From Pseudomonadota bacterium (GTDB taxonomy: Bacteria; Pseudomonadota; Gammaproteobacteria; Steroidobacterales; Woeseiaceae): a stretch of 38,599 nt of DNA. The first letter of the stretch is position 1. Every line of letters starts with the position of its first letter. The translations under genes and the position numbers were made by a program. The notes beneath the pieces are model-generated. The model did not search any database. It saw only the letters and a list, made by a program, of their open reading frames with translations, and had not been told where the DNA came from. The DNA lies in NCBI GenBank assembly GCA_022567295.1, contig JADFHE010000009.1, positions 1-38,599 on the forward strand, in the 5' to 3' direction. Below, one piece after another: positions 24,141 to 31,732 of this stretch.

Positions 24141-25482
24141 GTTGCAATGCCTTCAGCATGCCTTTGGCCTTGGCGCGGGCCTCGTCAAGTTCAGCCTGTG
24201 GGTCCGAGTCGGCAACAATGCCCGCCCCGGCGCGGAACGTCACTTCGCGGCCGCGTTTCACCATCGTTCGGATCAAGATGTTCAGGTCCATGCTACCGTC
24301 TCGATTCAAGTAACCGAAGGACCCGGTATAGGCGCCACGCGGTCCTGTTTCCAGGTCGTTGATAATCTCCATGCAGCGAACTTTCGGGCATCCGGTTATG
24401 GTGCCACCGGGAAAAACCGCTGCGATCGCGCCACCGGGCGTTATGTTGTCGCGCAGTCGCCCACGGACATTCGATACGATGTGGTGTACATGTGCATAGC
24501 TTTCTAAAACCATCATTTCATCCACTTCGACGCTGCCCGCCTCGCATACGCGACCGAGGTCATTGCGCTCCAGATCGATAAGCATAACGTGCTCAGCCCG
24601 CTCTTTCGGGTGTGCAAAGAGTTCGGTCGACAAACTGTCGTCGGCGGCCGCGTCATCACTCCTGCGACGTGTTCCCGCAATTGGGCGAGTGGATATCTCA
24701 CCGTTACGCACACGTATGAGGCGTTCGGGTGATGATGAAATGATCGACGTGCCCTGCCAACGGGCAATTCCGGCAAATGGACCTGGATTTGCGGCACACA
24801 GCGATTCGTAGATACTCTCTGAACTCACTTCTTTCGCCACGGTAGCCGTCCATTGCCGGGACAGATTTGCCTGATAGACATCCCCCGCCTCAATGTGTTT
24901 CTTCGCTTTCCTCACCGCGATGGTGAATAGCTCCGGGTCGTCCTCCGATACTATTGCCGCCGTTGGGTCGAGATCCGGATGCTCGTGAATCAGACCAGCG
25001 ATATCAAATTGCAGCCGCTCGGCGTCGGCAGGATAATCGCGTTCGCTGACGAGTTGGCAGGTCCTTTTCGTGTGGTCATAAATCAACGCAGCCGGACAAC
25101 GTACGGCAAATGCGGTTGGCAGCAGCGCGTCATTGTGCAGAGTCAGAGTCGGCTCGATTTCGCTGGCCAATTCGTAACCCAGATAAATAAACCAGCCGCC
25201 ATGAAACGGCAGATCACTTTCGACCGGCTCAATTTTTTGGTCCGACCACCAGACATCCAGCGCGGTCAGAAATCGTGCTCCGTTTTCGGCTCCGCTGCCG
25301 GTCAGGCAGCCTGATTCACTCAGTACAAGAGATTCACCGGGGAACGCAAATAGTATGTCATACCGTCCCAGCTCACCGCCACGGGCAGTACTTTGCAGCA
25401 AGAAAGGATATCGTGAGGGAAACGTCTGATTGAGCTTGCGCAGCTCATCAGGACCGCAAATCCCGGCAAGAATCTCAGTCAA
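24133..25482 (-). CDS. pabB: Aminodeoxychorismate synthase component I
   Basis: 449 residues of the chorismate-utilising fold; aminates chorismate together with a glutamine amidotransferase (PabA/TrpG) encoded elsewhere. Diagnostic phrases: AGDVYQANLSRQW, SSSPERLIRVRNGEISTRPIAGT, HVMLIDLERNDLGRV, VFPGGTITGCPKVR and YTGSFGYLNRDGSMDLNILIRT. The ISTRPIAGT form suits PabB. The start is TTG at 25482, overlapping the fabF stop by eight bases as TTGACTGA. Placement between fabF and pabC links folate and fatty-acid synthesis in one transcript. Confidence 0.95.
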   Translation of the reverse strand: MTEILAGICGPDELRKLNQTFPSRYPFLLQSTARGGELGRYDILFAFPGESLVLSESGCLTGSGAENGARFLTALDVWWSDQKIEPVESDLPFHGGWFIYLGYELASEIEPTLTLHNDALLPTAFAVRCPAALIYDHTKRTCQLVSERDYPADAERLQFDIAGLIHEHPDLDPTAAIVSEDDPELFTIAVRKAKKHIEAGDVYQANLSRQWTATVAKEVSSESIYESLCAANPGPFAGIARWQGTSIISSSPERLIRVRNGEISTRPIAGTRRRSDDAAADDSLSTELFAHPKERAEHVMLIDLERNDLGRVCEAGSVEVDEMMVLESYAHVHHIVSNVRGRLRDNITPGGAIAAVFPGGTITGCPKVRCMEIINDLETGPRGAYTGSFGYLNRDGSMDLNILIRTMVKRGREVTFRAGAGIVADSDPQAELDEARAKAKGMLKALQRD

Positions 25483-26716
25483 ATGCTCTTAGAATCAGAC
25501 TTCCGTTGGTGCCGCCAAAGCCGAAGGAGTTGGAAATCGCCGTGCGAACCTTCGCATCGCGCGCAACATTTGGCGTGTAGTCCAGATCGCACTCGGGATC
25601 CTGATTGTCCAGATTGATTGTCGGTGGAATGACCTGATCGCGAATTGCAAGTGCGCAGAATATCGCCTCAACGGCGCCAGCCGCGCCCAATAAGTGTCCG
25701 GTCGTTGATTTCGTGGAACTGATCGCCAGACTGCTGGCGGCATCGCCGAAGGCACGCTTGATGCCATTCGTTTCACCGAGATCACCGGCCTGAGTCGACG
25801 TGCCGTGTGCGTTCAGGTAATCAATATCAGAGGCATCGATGCCCGCATCGCGAAGAGCTGCCGTCATGCATTTGCGAGCGCCTTCGCCATCGGCGGGCGG
25901 CAGCGTGATGTGGTAGGCGTCACCGCTCATTCCGAAACCAACGACCTCAGCGTAAATTCGAGCACCGCGCGCCCGGGCATGCTCAAGCTCTTCGAGAACG
26001 ACGCTGCCAGCGCCATTGCTCAGGACGAAGCCGTCACGGTCGATGTCGTACGGCCGACTGGCACCTGCCGGATCGTCATTGCGTGTCGACATTGCTCGCG
26101 CAGAGCAGAACCCGGCCATCGCGAGCGGTGTCGTCGCGTGCTCGGAACCTCCAGCCAACATGACTTCGGCATCACCGTGTTCGATGCTTCGTGCAGCGAG
26201 TCCGATGCAGTGTGTGGATGTTGCACACGCAGTGACGATAGAAATATTCGGGCCGGTAATGTGCTGCATGATACTGGCCTGACCGGACGTCATATTGATG
26301 ATGCTGCCTGGAATAAAAAACGGCGACACTTTGCGCGCGCCGCCAGCGAGCAGTTTATTGTGATTGTCCGCGATGGTTTTGATACCACCGATACCAGCGC
26401 CCATTGCAACGCCGATTGTGTGCCCGTTCTCTTCTGTTATCTCAAGGCCTGAATCTTTTATCGCATCCACTGTGGCGGCAACGCCATAGTGGATGAACGG
26501 ATCGTTCCTGCGTTGATCCTTCTTCGATAGATACGCATCGACGTCGAAGTCTTTGACGAGGCCCGCTATCCGCGTTGGATACGTGCTGGTGTCAAACTCG
26601 TCGATTAGTGTCGTGCCGGAAACACCTTCACAGACGTTACTCCAGGCTTCATCGATCCCGCTGCCAACCGGTGAGACAATTCCCATACCAGTAATTACAA
26701 CGCGTCGTTTGCTCAA
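25475..26716 (-). CDS. fabF: Beta-ketoacyl-ACP synthase II
   Basis: A 413-residue elongating condensing enzyme. The Cys-His-His triad is present in TACATSTHCIG, NAHGTSTQAGD and KSTTGHLLGAAG. The start is TTG at 26716 with no visible Shine-Dalgarno, while the N-terminus MSKRRVVITGMG matches the family, so the start is likely right and weak. A hairpin lies between acpP and this gene. Together these would lower FabF output relative to the carrier protein. Confidence 0.97.
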   Translation of the reverse strand: MSKRRVVITGMGIVSPVGSGIDEAWSNVCEGVSGTTLIDEFDTSTYPTRIAGLVKDFDVDAYLSKKDQRRNDPFIHYGVAATVDAIKDSGLEITEENGHTIGVAMGAGIGGIKTIADNHNKLLAGGARKVSPFFIPGSIINMTSGQASIMQHITGPNISIVTACATSTHCIGLAARSIEHGDAEVMLAGGSEHATTPLAMAGFCSARAMSTRNDDPAGASRPYDIDRDGFVLSNGAGSVVLEELEHARARGARIYAEVVGFGMSGDAYHITLPPADGEGARKCMTAALRDAGIDASDIDYLNAHGTSTQAGDLGETNGIKRAFGDAASSLAISSTKSTTGHLLGAAGAVEAIFCALAIRDQVIPPTINLDNQDPECDLDYTPNVARDAKVRTAISNSFGFGGTNGSLILRAFD

Positions 26717-26752
26717 GGTAGTTTCGTCTTGGAGTGGCAGAAATGCCGTTGG

Positions 26753-26790
26753 GTTCTGAAGAGAACTGGCGCGGTGACGAGCACCGCACC
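26753..26790 (-). terminator. Hairpin pair between acpP and fabF (partial terminator)
   Basis: On the transcript, nine pairs form between 26782-26790 and 26768-26776 (one G-U) around a five-base loop, only eight bases after the acpP stop. A second small hairpin GTTCT-N4-AGAAC (26753-26766) follows. The bases after the first stem are moderately U-rich. It probably stops part of the transcripts or protects the acpP 3' end. Confidence 0.5.
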
Positions 26791-26797
26791 GATACTG

Positions 26798-27040
26798 TTA
26801 GCCCTCGCTTTGGCGAGCAGTCACAAAGTCGATAGCCTGCTGAACTGTGGTGATCTTCTCGGCGTCCTCGTCTGGAATTTCGGTTTCGAATTCCTCTTCG
26901 AGAGCCATTACCAGCTCAACTGTGTCAAGCGAATCAGCGCCCAGATCATCGACAAAGGAAGCATCGTTCGTTACTTCGTCTTCTTTTACTCCGAGTTGCT
27001 CGGCAACGATGCCTTTAACTTGTTCTTCGATACTGCTCAT
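26798..27040 (-). CDS. acpP: Acyl carrier protein
   Basis: The 80-residue carrier of fatty acid synthesis, very acidic, with Ser37 in [11 protein letters not shown] as the phosphopantetheine site. The start at 27040 ([10 protein letters not shown]) matches the family; an ATG at 27049 is only two bases from the AGGAG ribosome site, whereas 27040 is eleven away. The gene sits between fabG and fabF as in E. coli, with its own promoter region and a hairpin after it. It is distinct from the carrier domain fused to the acyl-AMP ligase. Confidence 0.97.
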   Translation of the reverse strand: MSSIEEQVKGIVAEQLGVKEDEVTNDASFVDDLGADSLDTVELVMALEEEFETEIPDEDAEKITTVQQAIDFVTARQSEG

Positions 27041-27073
27041 AGTCTTCATTACTCCTGAAAAGACTCAAATTGT

Positions 27074-27102
27074 TATTCTTACCAGCCCCGATGGGCGCTC
27101 AA
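27074..27102 (-). promoter_or_regulatory. Likely acpP promoter
   Basis: On the minus strand TTGAGC (27097-27102) is followed after 15-17 bases by overlapping -10 candidates TAAGAA/AAGAAT/AGAATA. The distance to the acpP start is about 35-40 bases. A separate acpP promoter inside the fab cluster is known from E. coli. Confidence 0.4.
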
Positions 27103-27136
27103 AATGGCCGTTTTAGATGCCCAAATTACTGCTAAG

Positions 27137-27154
27137 TCCTTGATATTTCAAGGA
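27137..27154. promoter_or_regulatory. Palindrome between fabG and acpP
   Basis: TCCTTGA-N4-TCAAGGA, seven perfect pairs, lies about 35 bases upstream of the acpP -35 candidate. It may be an operator or a hairpin; it does not have a T-run and does not match a consensus known to me. Confidence 0.35.
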
Positions 27155-27211
27155 GGTTCACGGGCGTGGGGGGCTATTGTATGTGAATCATCTCATGCAA
27201 TCCATACCCGA

Positions 27212-27967
27212 TCAGTCCATCACCATTCCGCCATTAACGTGCAGCGTCTCACCCGTGATGTAAGTACTCCCGCCGGAGGCTAAAAATAGTACCGCATTGG
27301 CAATATCGTGCCCTTCGCCGAGGCGTCCCAGTGGCACCTGCGAGAGCATGACGGCACGTTGTTGTTCCGGCAGCGCCTTCGTCATATCGGTATCGATAAA
27401 ACCCGGCGCAACGACGTTGACCGTGATGCCTCGCGAGCCAATTTCCCGCGCCAGCGATTTCGAAAATCCGACCATCCCGGCCTTCGTCGCAGCGTAATTC
27501 GTCTGCCCGGCATTGCCCATAACGGCAATGACCGAGGCGATATTGATGATGCGTCCTTTGCGTGCTTTCATCATGCCGCGCAGGCACGCTTTGCTGACAC
27601 GATAAAGACCGGTCAGGTTGGTCGCTATGACGTCATCCCATTCCTCTTGCTTCATGCGTACGAGCAGATTGTCTTTCGTGATGCCGGCGTTGTTGACCAG
27701 TATGCTCGGGCTGCCCTCATTGGCCTGAATATCCTTGATTGCAATTTGCACGGAGTCATGATCAGCGACATTCAAGACGATGCCACGACCTTGACCTGCC
27801 AGTGTCTCGGTAATGCCATCGGCGCCACGCTGACTGGTCGCTGTACCGATGACTGTGGCGCCTGCTGCGGCCAGCGCGTGCGCAATTGATGCGCCGATGC
27901 CACGCGAGGCGCCCGTGACCAGGGCGACTTCGCCAGTCAGCGCGTCCGAACTAAAGATACTGGTCAT
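27212..27967 (-). CDS. fabG: 3-oxoacyl-ACP reductase
   Basis: A 251-residue short-chain dehydrogenase reducing ketoacyl-ACP with NADPH. It has TGASRGIG, the NNAGIT motif, Ser in INIASVIAVMG, and the YAATK catalytic pair, ending VNGGMVMD as in other FabG. ATG 27967 is preferred because AAGGA lies upstream; an ATG at 27985 has no ribosome site. It is 20 bases after fabD. Confidence 0.97.
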   Translation of the reverse strand: MTSIFSSDALTGEVALVTGASRGIGASIAHALAAAGATVIGTATSQRGADGITETLAGQGRGIVLNVADHDSVQIAIKDIQANEGSPSILVNNAGITKDNLLVRMKQEEWDDVIATNLTGLYRVSKACLRGMMKARKGRIINIASVIAVMGNAGQTNYAATKAGMVGFSKSLAREIGSRGITVNVVAPGFIDTDMTKALPEQQRAVMLSQVPLGRLGEGHDIANAVLFLASGGSTYITGETLHVNGGMVMD

Positions 27968-27987
27968 TTGTGATCCTTGTTGCATGT

Positions 27988-28914
27988 TTATGCCTGCAGT
28001 GATTTCTGCAGACTGTCATTGGAATCAATAAATCTGGCCGGAATGCTTTTGTTGATGCGTCGGCACAGCCCCGCAAGTACTTTGCCGGGGCCGCATTCAA
28101 TTATAGTCGTTGCGCCGCCCTCGATGATGGCGTTAATTGTAACGACCCACTGTACAGGCCCGTAGACCTGTTTCGACAACCGTAACCGGATATCGTCGGC
28201 ATCCACATAAGTCCCGCCGTCTGTCGCGGCCACTACCTTGATATTCGGTGTCGTAAATACAGCGGCGGCCAATGCTTCCTGCAGTGCCTCGCCTGCGCCA
28301 ATCATCAGTGACGAATGCGACGGCACACTCACCGGCAACTTCAGGGCGCGGCGCGCACCCGCGGCTTTTGCGAGTTCGATCGCCTTGTCGATCGCTTCGT
28401 TGTGGCCGGCAATGACGACCTGCCCCGGTGAATTGAAATTCACAGGCTCTGCGATTCCGATTACCGATGCCTCGGCACAGGCTGCAATGACCGCAGCATC
28501 ATCCAGACCCAGGATAGCGGCCATTGCCCCCACGCCGGCGGGTACTGCCTCTTGCATGAGTTGGGAACGGCGAATGACCACCTTCATGGCGTCGGCAAAA
28601 GTTACGGATTCGGCTGCCACCAGTGCTGAATACTCGCCGAGACTGTGGCCAGCGACCTGATCCGGTGCTGCCCCGCCTGCAGCCCGCCAAACACGAAAGG
28701 CGGCGGTGCCAGCCGTTAGCATGGCCGGCTGCGTTATTTCTGTCGCTGCGAGTTTTTCGGCCGGGCCGGTCTGGACCAGTGACCAGAGGTCGTATTCGAG
28801 AATATCGCTCGCTTCAGCGTAGGTTTGCTGTACGACCGGGTATTCAGCCGCCAGATCGGCTTGCATACCAACTGACTGTGATCCCTGTCCGGGAAATACC
28901 ATTGCTTTGGTCAA
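27988..28914 (-). CDS. fabD: Malonyl-CoA:ACP transacylase
   Basis: Moves malonyl from CoA to ACP. The 308-residue enzyme has VFPGQGSQ at its start, the active serine in GHSLGEYSALVAAES and the catalytic His in VPSHSSLM. The TTG at 28914 is favoured by GGAG six bases upstream; an ATG at 28902 would start at VFPGQG. It is the first gene of the fab cluster. The rpmF-plsX-fabH genes that often precede it are missing; a rhombosortase gene ends 36 bases upstream. Confidence 0.97.
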   Translation of the reverse strand: MTKAMVFPGQGSQSVGMQADLAAEYPVVQQTYAEASDILEYDLWSLVQTGPAEKLAATEITQPAMLTAGTAAFRVWRAAGGAAPDQVAGHSLGEYSALVAAESVTFADAMKVVIRRSQLMQEAVPAGVGAMAAILGLDDAAVIAACAEASVIGIAEPVNFNSPGQVVIAGHNEAIDKAIELAKAAGARRALKLPVSVPSHSSLMIGAGEALQEALAAAVFTTPNIKVVAATDGGTYVDADDIRLRLSKQVYGPVQWVVTINAIIEGGATTIIECGPGKVLAGLCRRINKSIPARFIDSNDSLQKSLQA

Positions 28915-28949
28915 GACTGTCTCCGCTACCCGTTGGCTTGAGGCCGCGC

Positions 28950-28955
28950 ATTATA
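28950..28955 (-). promoter_or_regulatory. Probable -10 of the fabD operon
   Basis: The minus strand reads TATAAT, 35 bases before the fabD start and overlapping the rhombosortase stop codon. No strong -35 is seen, so read-through from the upstream gene is also possible. Confidence 0.35.
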
Positions 28956-29568
28956 TAGCTGCCCGCGACTTCTTGACTCTAATTCTTGCGATCAAGGCTC
29001 CCAGAACGCCTCCCAGGGCGCCATACAGGTGTGCATCGACTACAACGGGCCCGCCAGAGGTCAACACTGACCCCGGAACAGGCCCGGCGAACTGTTCCCA
29101 GCCTACTTTGGCAATCAGGAGCAGCAATAAAATCGCCGTTTCGACATCCATGGACGGCAATCGGCTGGTAATTCCGGCTGCCAGCATTCCATGCAGTAAA
29201 CCGGATAATCCGACGTACCAGTAAAGATTCGGATTCAAAAACCAAAACGCGAGATCGATTGTCGCCAGCGAGCAGGCGATGATCGCCAGCCATGAGCGCA
29301 ACGCGTGTGTTGCGCCGACCAGATACCACACCAGTAGCAGCCCGGCGCTGTTTAGAGCGAGATGTGGCCAGCTCAGATGGACGAAATGACCGCTGATCAG
29401 TCGCCAGATCTCCCCCTGCCCGATCCAGACACGGTCGTAGCGCAGCCAGTCCCTTCCGGTGTCGCCGGCGAAAGCGAACATAATGCCTATCAGGACGAAA
29501 AATGCCGGAATAATCCATTCCGACGCCTGCCGCCGCCCGTCACCGCCTTGCAATCTGTGTAACCCCAT
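28951..29568 (-). CDS. rrtA: Rhombosortase (rhomboid-family protease)
   Basis: A 205-residue rhomboid protease with about six membrane helices. The catalytic pair is visible as Ser122 in GLSGLLHG and His180 in VDAHLYGA, and the HFVHLSWPHLALNSAGL motif is typical of rhombosortase. Rhombosortases cut the C-terminal GlyGly-CTERM tail of proteins that cross the outer membrane by type II secretion. The gene is divergent from gspG, about 67 bases apart, which fits that role. No GlyGly-CTERM substrate is recognisable in the window. Confidence 0.87.
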   Translation of the reverse strand: MGLHRLQGGDGRRQASEWIIPAFFVLIGIMFAFAGDTGRDWLRYDRVWIGQGEIWRLISGHFVHLSWPHLALNSAGLLLVWYLVGATHALRSWLAIIACSLATIDLAFWFLNPNLYWYVGLSGLLHGMLAAGITSRLPSMDVETAILLLLLIAKVGWEQFAGPVPGSVLTSGGPVVVDAHLYGALGGVLGALIARIRVKKSRAAI

Positions 29569-29571
29569 GTT

Positions 29572-29580
29572 TGGTATACT
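29572..29580 (+). promoter_or_regulatory. Extended -10 promoter of the gspG operon
   Basis: TGGTATACT forms an extended -10 (TGn plus TATACT at 29575-29580), about 55 bases before the gspG start. TTGCAA at 29548 is too far (21 bases) to be an ideal -35. An 8-base palindrome TGACGTCA at 29606-29613, and CCCCATG/CATGGGG arms at 29563 and 29612, lie in the same divergent region. Confidence 0.45.
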
Positions 29581-29635
29581 GACGTTTAAAGACAGAGAGT
29601 CAATCTGACGTCATGGGGCACAGAGAGTGAGGCAG

Positions 29636-30079
29636 ATGAATACACGAAACCGCCGACGAAATCGGCAGCGCGGTTTTACCCTGATCGAGATCATGGTCGT
29701 CGTCATCATTATCGGTATCCTGGCAGCGATAGTGGCACCGAGCGTGATTGGTCGAGTTGACGATGCGCGGATTACCAAGGCACATGCGGAGATCAGCAAC
29801 ATTGGCTCGGCGCTGAAATTCTACCGCCTCGATAATTTCGCTTACCCGTCGACTGAACAGGGCATTGAGGCACTGGTAACGAAACCGAACGACCCGAATG
29901 TCAAAAATTGGAATCCGGGAGGTTACCTGGATCGATTGCCTAAAGACCCCTGGGGAAATCCTTATTTGTATCTGCACCCGGGCAACAATGGCGTAGTCGA
30001 TGTCTACACTTTGGGTCGTGATGGCCGGCCCGGTGGCGACGGAATGGATGCCGATATTGGGAACTGGGATCCGCAATAG
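29636..30079 (+). CDS. gspG: Type II secretion major pseudopilin GspG
   Basis: A 147-residue pseudopilin. The prepilin peptidase site follows a basic leader, cleaving after Gly13 before FTLIE (Glu5 of the mature form), then the hydrophobic helix. The C-terminal region has PKDPWGNPY and the calcium-binding loop DGRPGGDGMDADIGNWD characteristic of GspG. ATG 29636 is used; a GTG at 29627 is in frame. It is the main subunit of the pseudopilus. A perfect palindrome follows the stop. Confidence 0.96.
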   Translation: MNTRNRRRNRQRGFTLIEIMVVVIIIGILAAIVAPSVIGRVDDARITKAHAEISNIGSALKFYRLDNFAYPSTEQGIEALVTKPNDPNVKNWNPGGYLDRLPKDPWGNPYLYLHPGNNGVVDVYTLGRDGRPGGDGMDADIGNWDPQ

Positions 30080-30093
30080 TCCGGAGCTCCGGA
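30080..30093. other. Palindrome just after gspG
   Basis: TCCGGAGCTCCGGA is a perfect 14-base palindrome starting at the base after the gspG stop. It can fold into a five-pair hairpin, which might raise the amount of gspG message over the minor pseudopilin genes. Confidence 0.4.
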
Positions 30094-30110
30094 CAGGATT
30101 GCTGCAGCCG

Positions 30111-30674
30111 ATGCGAACCAAGCGATCAGCGGCAGGTTTTACACTGATCGAGCTTCTCGTCGTGATTGTTATTGTCGCGACGGTGTCGTCAATCGCTTTA
30201 CTTTCCTTTGGTATTCTTGGCGACGATCGCGAGTTGCAGACAGAAGCACGACGTTTTGCGGCACTGACCGAAGTTGCCCAGGACGAAGCTTCGATGCAGG
30301 GACGTGAATTCGGCATCGAGTTCATGACGGCGGGTTATCGCTTCGTCGAATTCGATGCATTCACCGGCCAGTGGACCGATATACCCGGTGACGATACGCT
30401 GAGGCTGCGCGGTCTGCCTGACGAGGTTGTGTTCGAACTGTATCTAGAGGACAAGCGGATTATTCTCAACGATGATCCGGCACCGTTCGAGGATCCGAAA
30501 AAGGACACTGGTCGTGCTGCGAGCCAGCGATACAGCCCGCATCTGCTGGTTTTTTCAAGTGGTGATACGACACCGTTCGAGCTGCACATCTGGCGCGCTC
30601 ATGACGATAGACGTGTCGTCCTGCACGGCGACGCGCTCGGTACTATCAAGATTACCAGACCGGATGAGGGATAA
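30111..30674 (+). CDS. gspH: Type II secretion minor pseudopilin GspH
   Basis: 187 residues. The prepilin site follows Gly9 in MRTKRSAAG before FTLIELLVVIVIV. The rest is a GspH-type domain (ELQTEARRFAALTEVAQDEASMQGREFGIEF). ATG 30111 is the natural start by leader length, though it has no close ribosome site; translation may depend on coupling with gspG. GspH belongs to the pseudopilus tip. Confidence 0.9.
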   Translation: MRTKRSAAGFTLIELLVVIVIVATVSSIALLSFGILGDDRELQTEARRFAALTEVAQDEASMQGREFGIEFMTAGYRFVEFDAFTGQWTDIPGDDTLRLRGLPDEVVFELYLEDKRIILNDDPAPFEDPKKDTGRAASQRYSPHLLVFSSGDTTPFELHIWRAHDDRRVVLHGDALGTIKITRPDEG

Positions 30675-30677
30675 ATT

Positions 30678-31121
30678 TTGAACCGCGCAGCCAACAGAGG
30701 ATTCACGATACTCGAGGTGATGGTCGCACTTTTTATTGTTGCCTTGTCGCTGACGGCTGTTACGGCCACTATGAGCCAGATGATCGATGCCGCCCAGACC
30801 ATGCGGGATCGAACGTATGCCAGCTGGATTGCGCAGAATCGTATTGCCGAATTACGCCTCGGATTCGCTATACCGGACGTCGGCGAGAGTAACGGCGAAG
30901 TACATTACGCAAATACCGATTGGTCCTGGCGTGCGGTCGTTTCAACGACCGGTGTCGACGATTTGTACCGCATTGACGTATCGGTGTCCCTTGCAGGAAG
31001 TGACGACAACATCCGCACGGTGACAGGATTTGTTGGCCCCCCCGGCGCGTCTGGCGAAGCGAATCGCGTCTGGGCGCGAGGCTCCGGTGCCAGCGATCCA
31101 GAGACCGGAAAAACTTCATGA
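30678..31121 (+). CDS. gspI: Type II secretion minor pseudopilin GspI
   Basis: 147 residues, beginning with TTG three bases after the gspH stop, with an AGGG ribosome site upstream. Cleavage is after Gly8 before FTILEVMVALFIVALSL. WIAQNRIAELR is typical of GspI. With GspJ and GspK it forms the tip complex that starts pseudopilus assembly. The stop overlaps gspJ as ATGA. Confidence 0.92.
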   Translation: MNRAANRGFTILEVMVALFIVALSLTAVTATMSQMIDAAQTMRDRTYASWIAQNRIAELRLGFAIPDVGESNGEVHYANTDWSWRAVVSTTGVDDLYRIDVSVSLAGSDDNIRTVTGFVGPPGASGEANRVWARGSGASDPETGKTS

Positions 31122-31732
31122 GCGCGCGTCGTTCAGGCGGCTTCACTCTTATAGAAGTCCTGGTTGCGATGGCGATCTTCGGTGTGCTGACCGTACTCGC
31201 ATTCATGTCGTTGGGCCAGACCCTGGCGAATGCTGAAATGTTGACCGAGCGAATGGATCGCCTGCAGGCAATTCAACGGACGATGCGTTACCTGAGCAAT
31301 GACCTTGCCGCGGCATCGCCCCGTCCCGTGCGCGATGAACTCGGTGACACCTATTTGCCCGCGGTAATGGTCTCGGCGGCCAACGATTTTGCACTGGCAG
31401 TGACCCATGGCGGGTGGACTAATCCTGCCGGCCTGCCGCGCAGCACACTGCAGCGCACCATCTACGTGCTCGACGAGGACAAACTGTTTCGAGTTTACTA
31501 TTCGGTACTCGATGCGACCTATTCCAACAACGCCATTTCTACGGAAATTCTCGACGGTGTCGAACGATTGGAATTTCGACTCGTTCGGGACAACGGCGAG
31601 TCAACAAATCAGTGGCCACCGCTCGGTGTCCAGGGGCCGGCCGCCGAACAGTTGCGGCCGCGCGCCGTTGAAATCATCCTGACACTTGAAGGCGAAGGTG
31701 AAATACGTCGCATCATTGAGGTGGCGTCATGA
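31118..31732 (+). CDS. gspJ: Type II secretion minor pseudopilin GspJ
   Basis: 204 residues. Cleavage is after Gly8 before FTLIEVLVAMAIFGVL. The body contains RMDRLQAIQRTMRYLSNDL and the GspJ-type phrase LVRDNGESTNQWPP. The start overlaps gspI and the stop overlaps gspK, both as ATGA, so gspI, gspJ and gspK are translated together. Confidence 0.94.
   Translation: MSARRSGGFTLIEVLVAMAIFGVLTVLAFMSLGQTLANAEMLTERMDRLQAIQRTMRYLSNDLAAASPRPVRDELGDTYLPAVMVSAANDFALAVTHGGWTNPAGLPRSTLQRTIYVLDEDKLFRVYYSVLDATYSNNAISTEILDGVERLEFRLVRDNGESTNQWPPLGVQGPAAEQLRPRAVEIILTLEGEGEIRRIIEVAS

Noticed and set aside
29600-30325. 241-residue minus-strand frame across gspG and gspH
   Set aside because: It is antisense to two clear pseudopilin genes, and its residue composition is that of a shadow frame.
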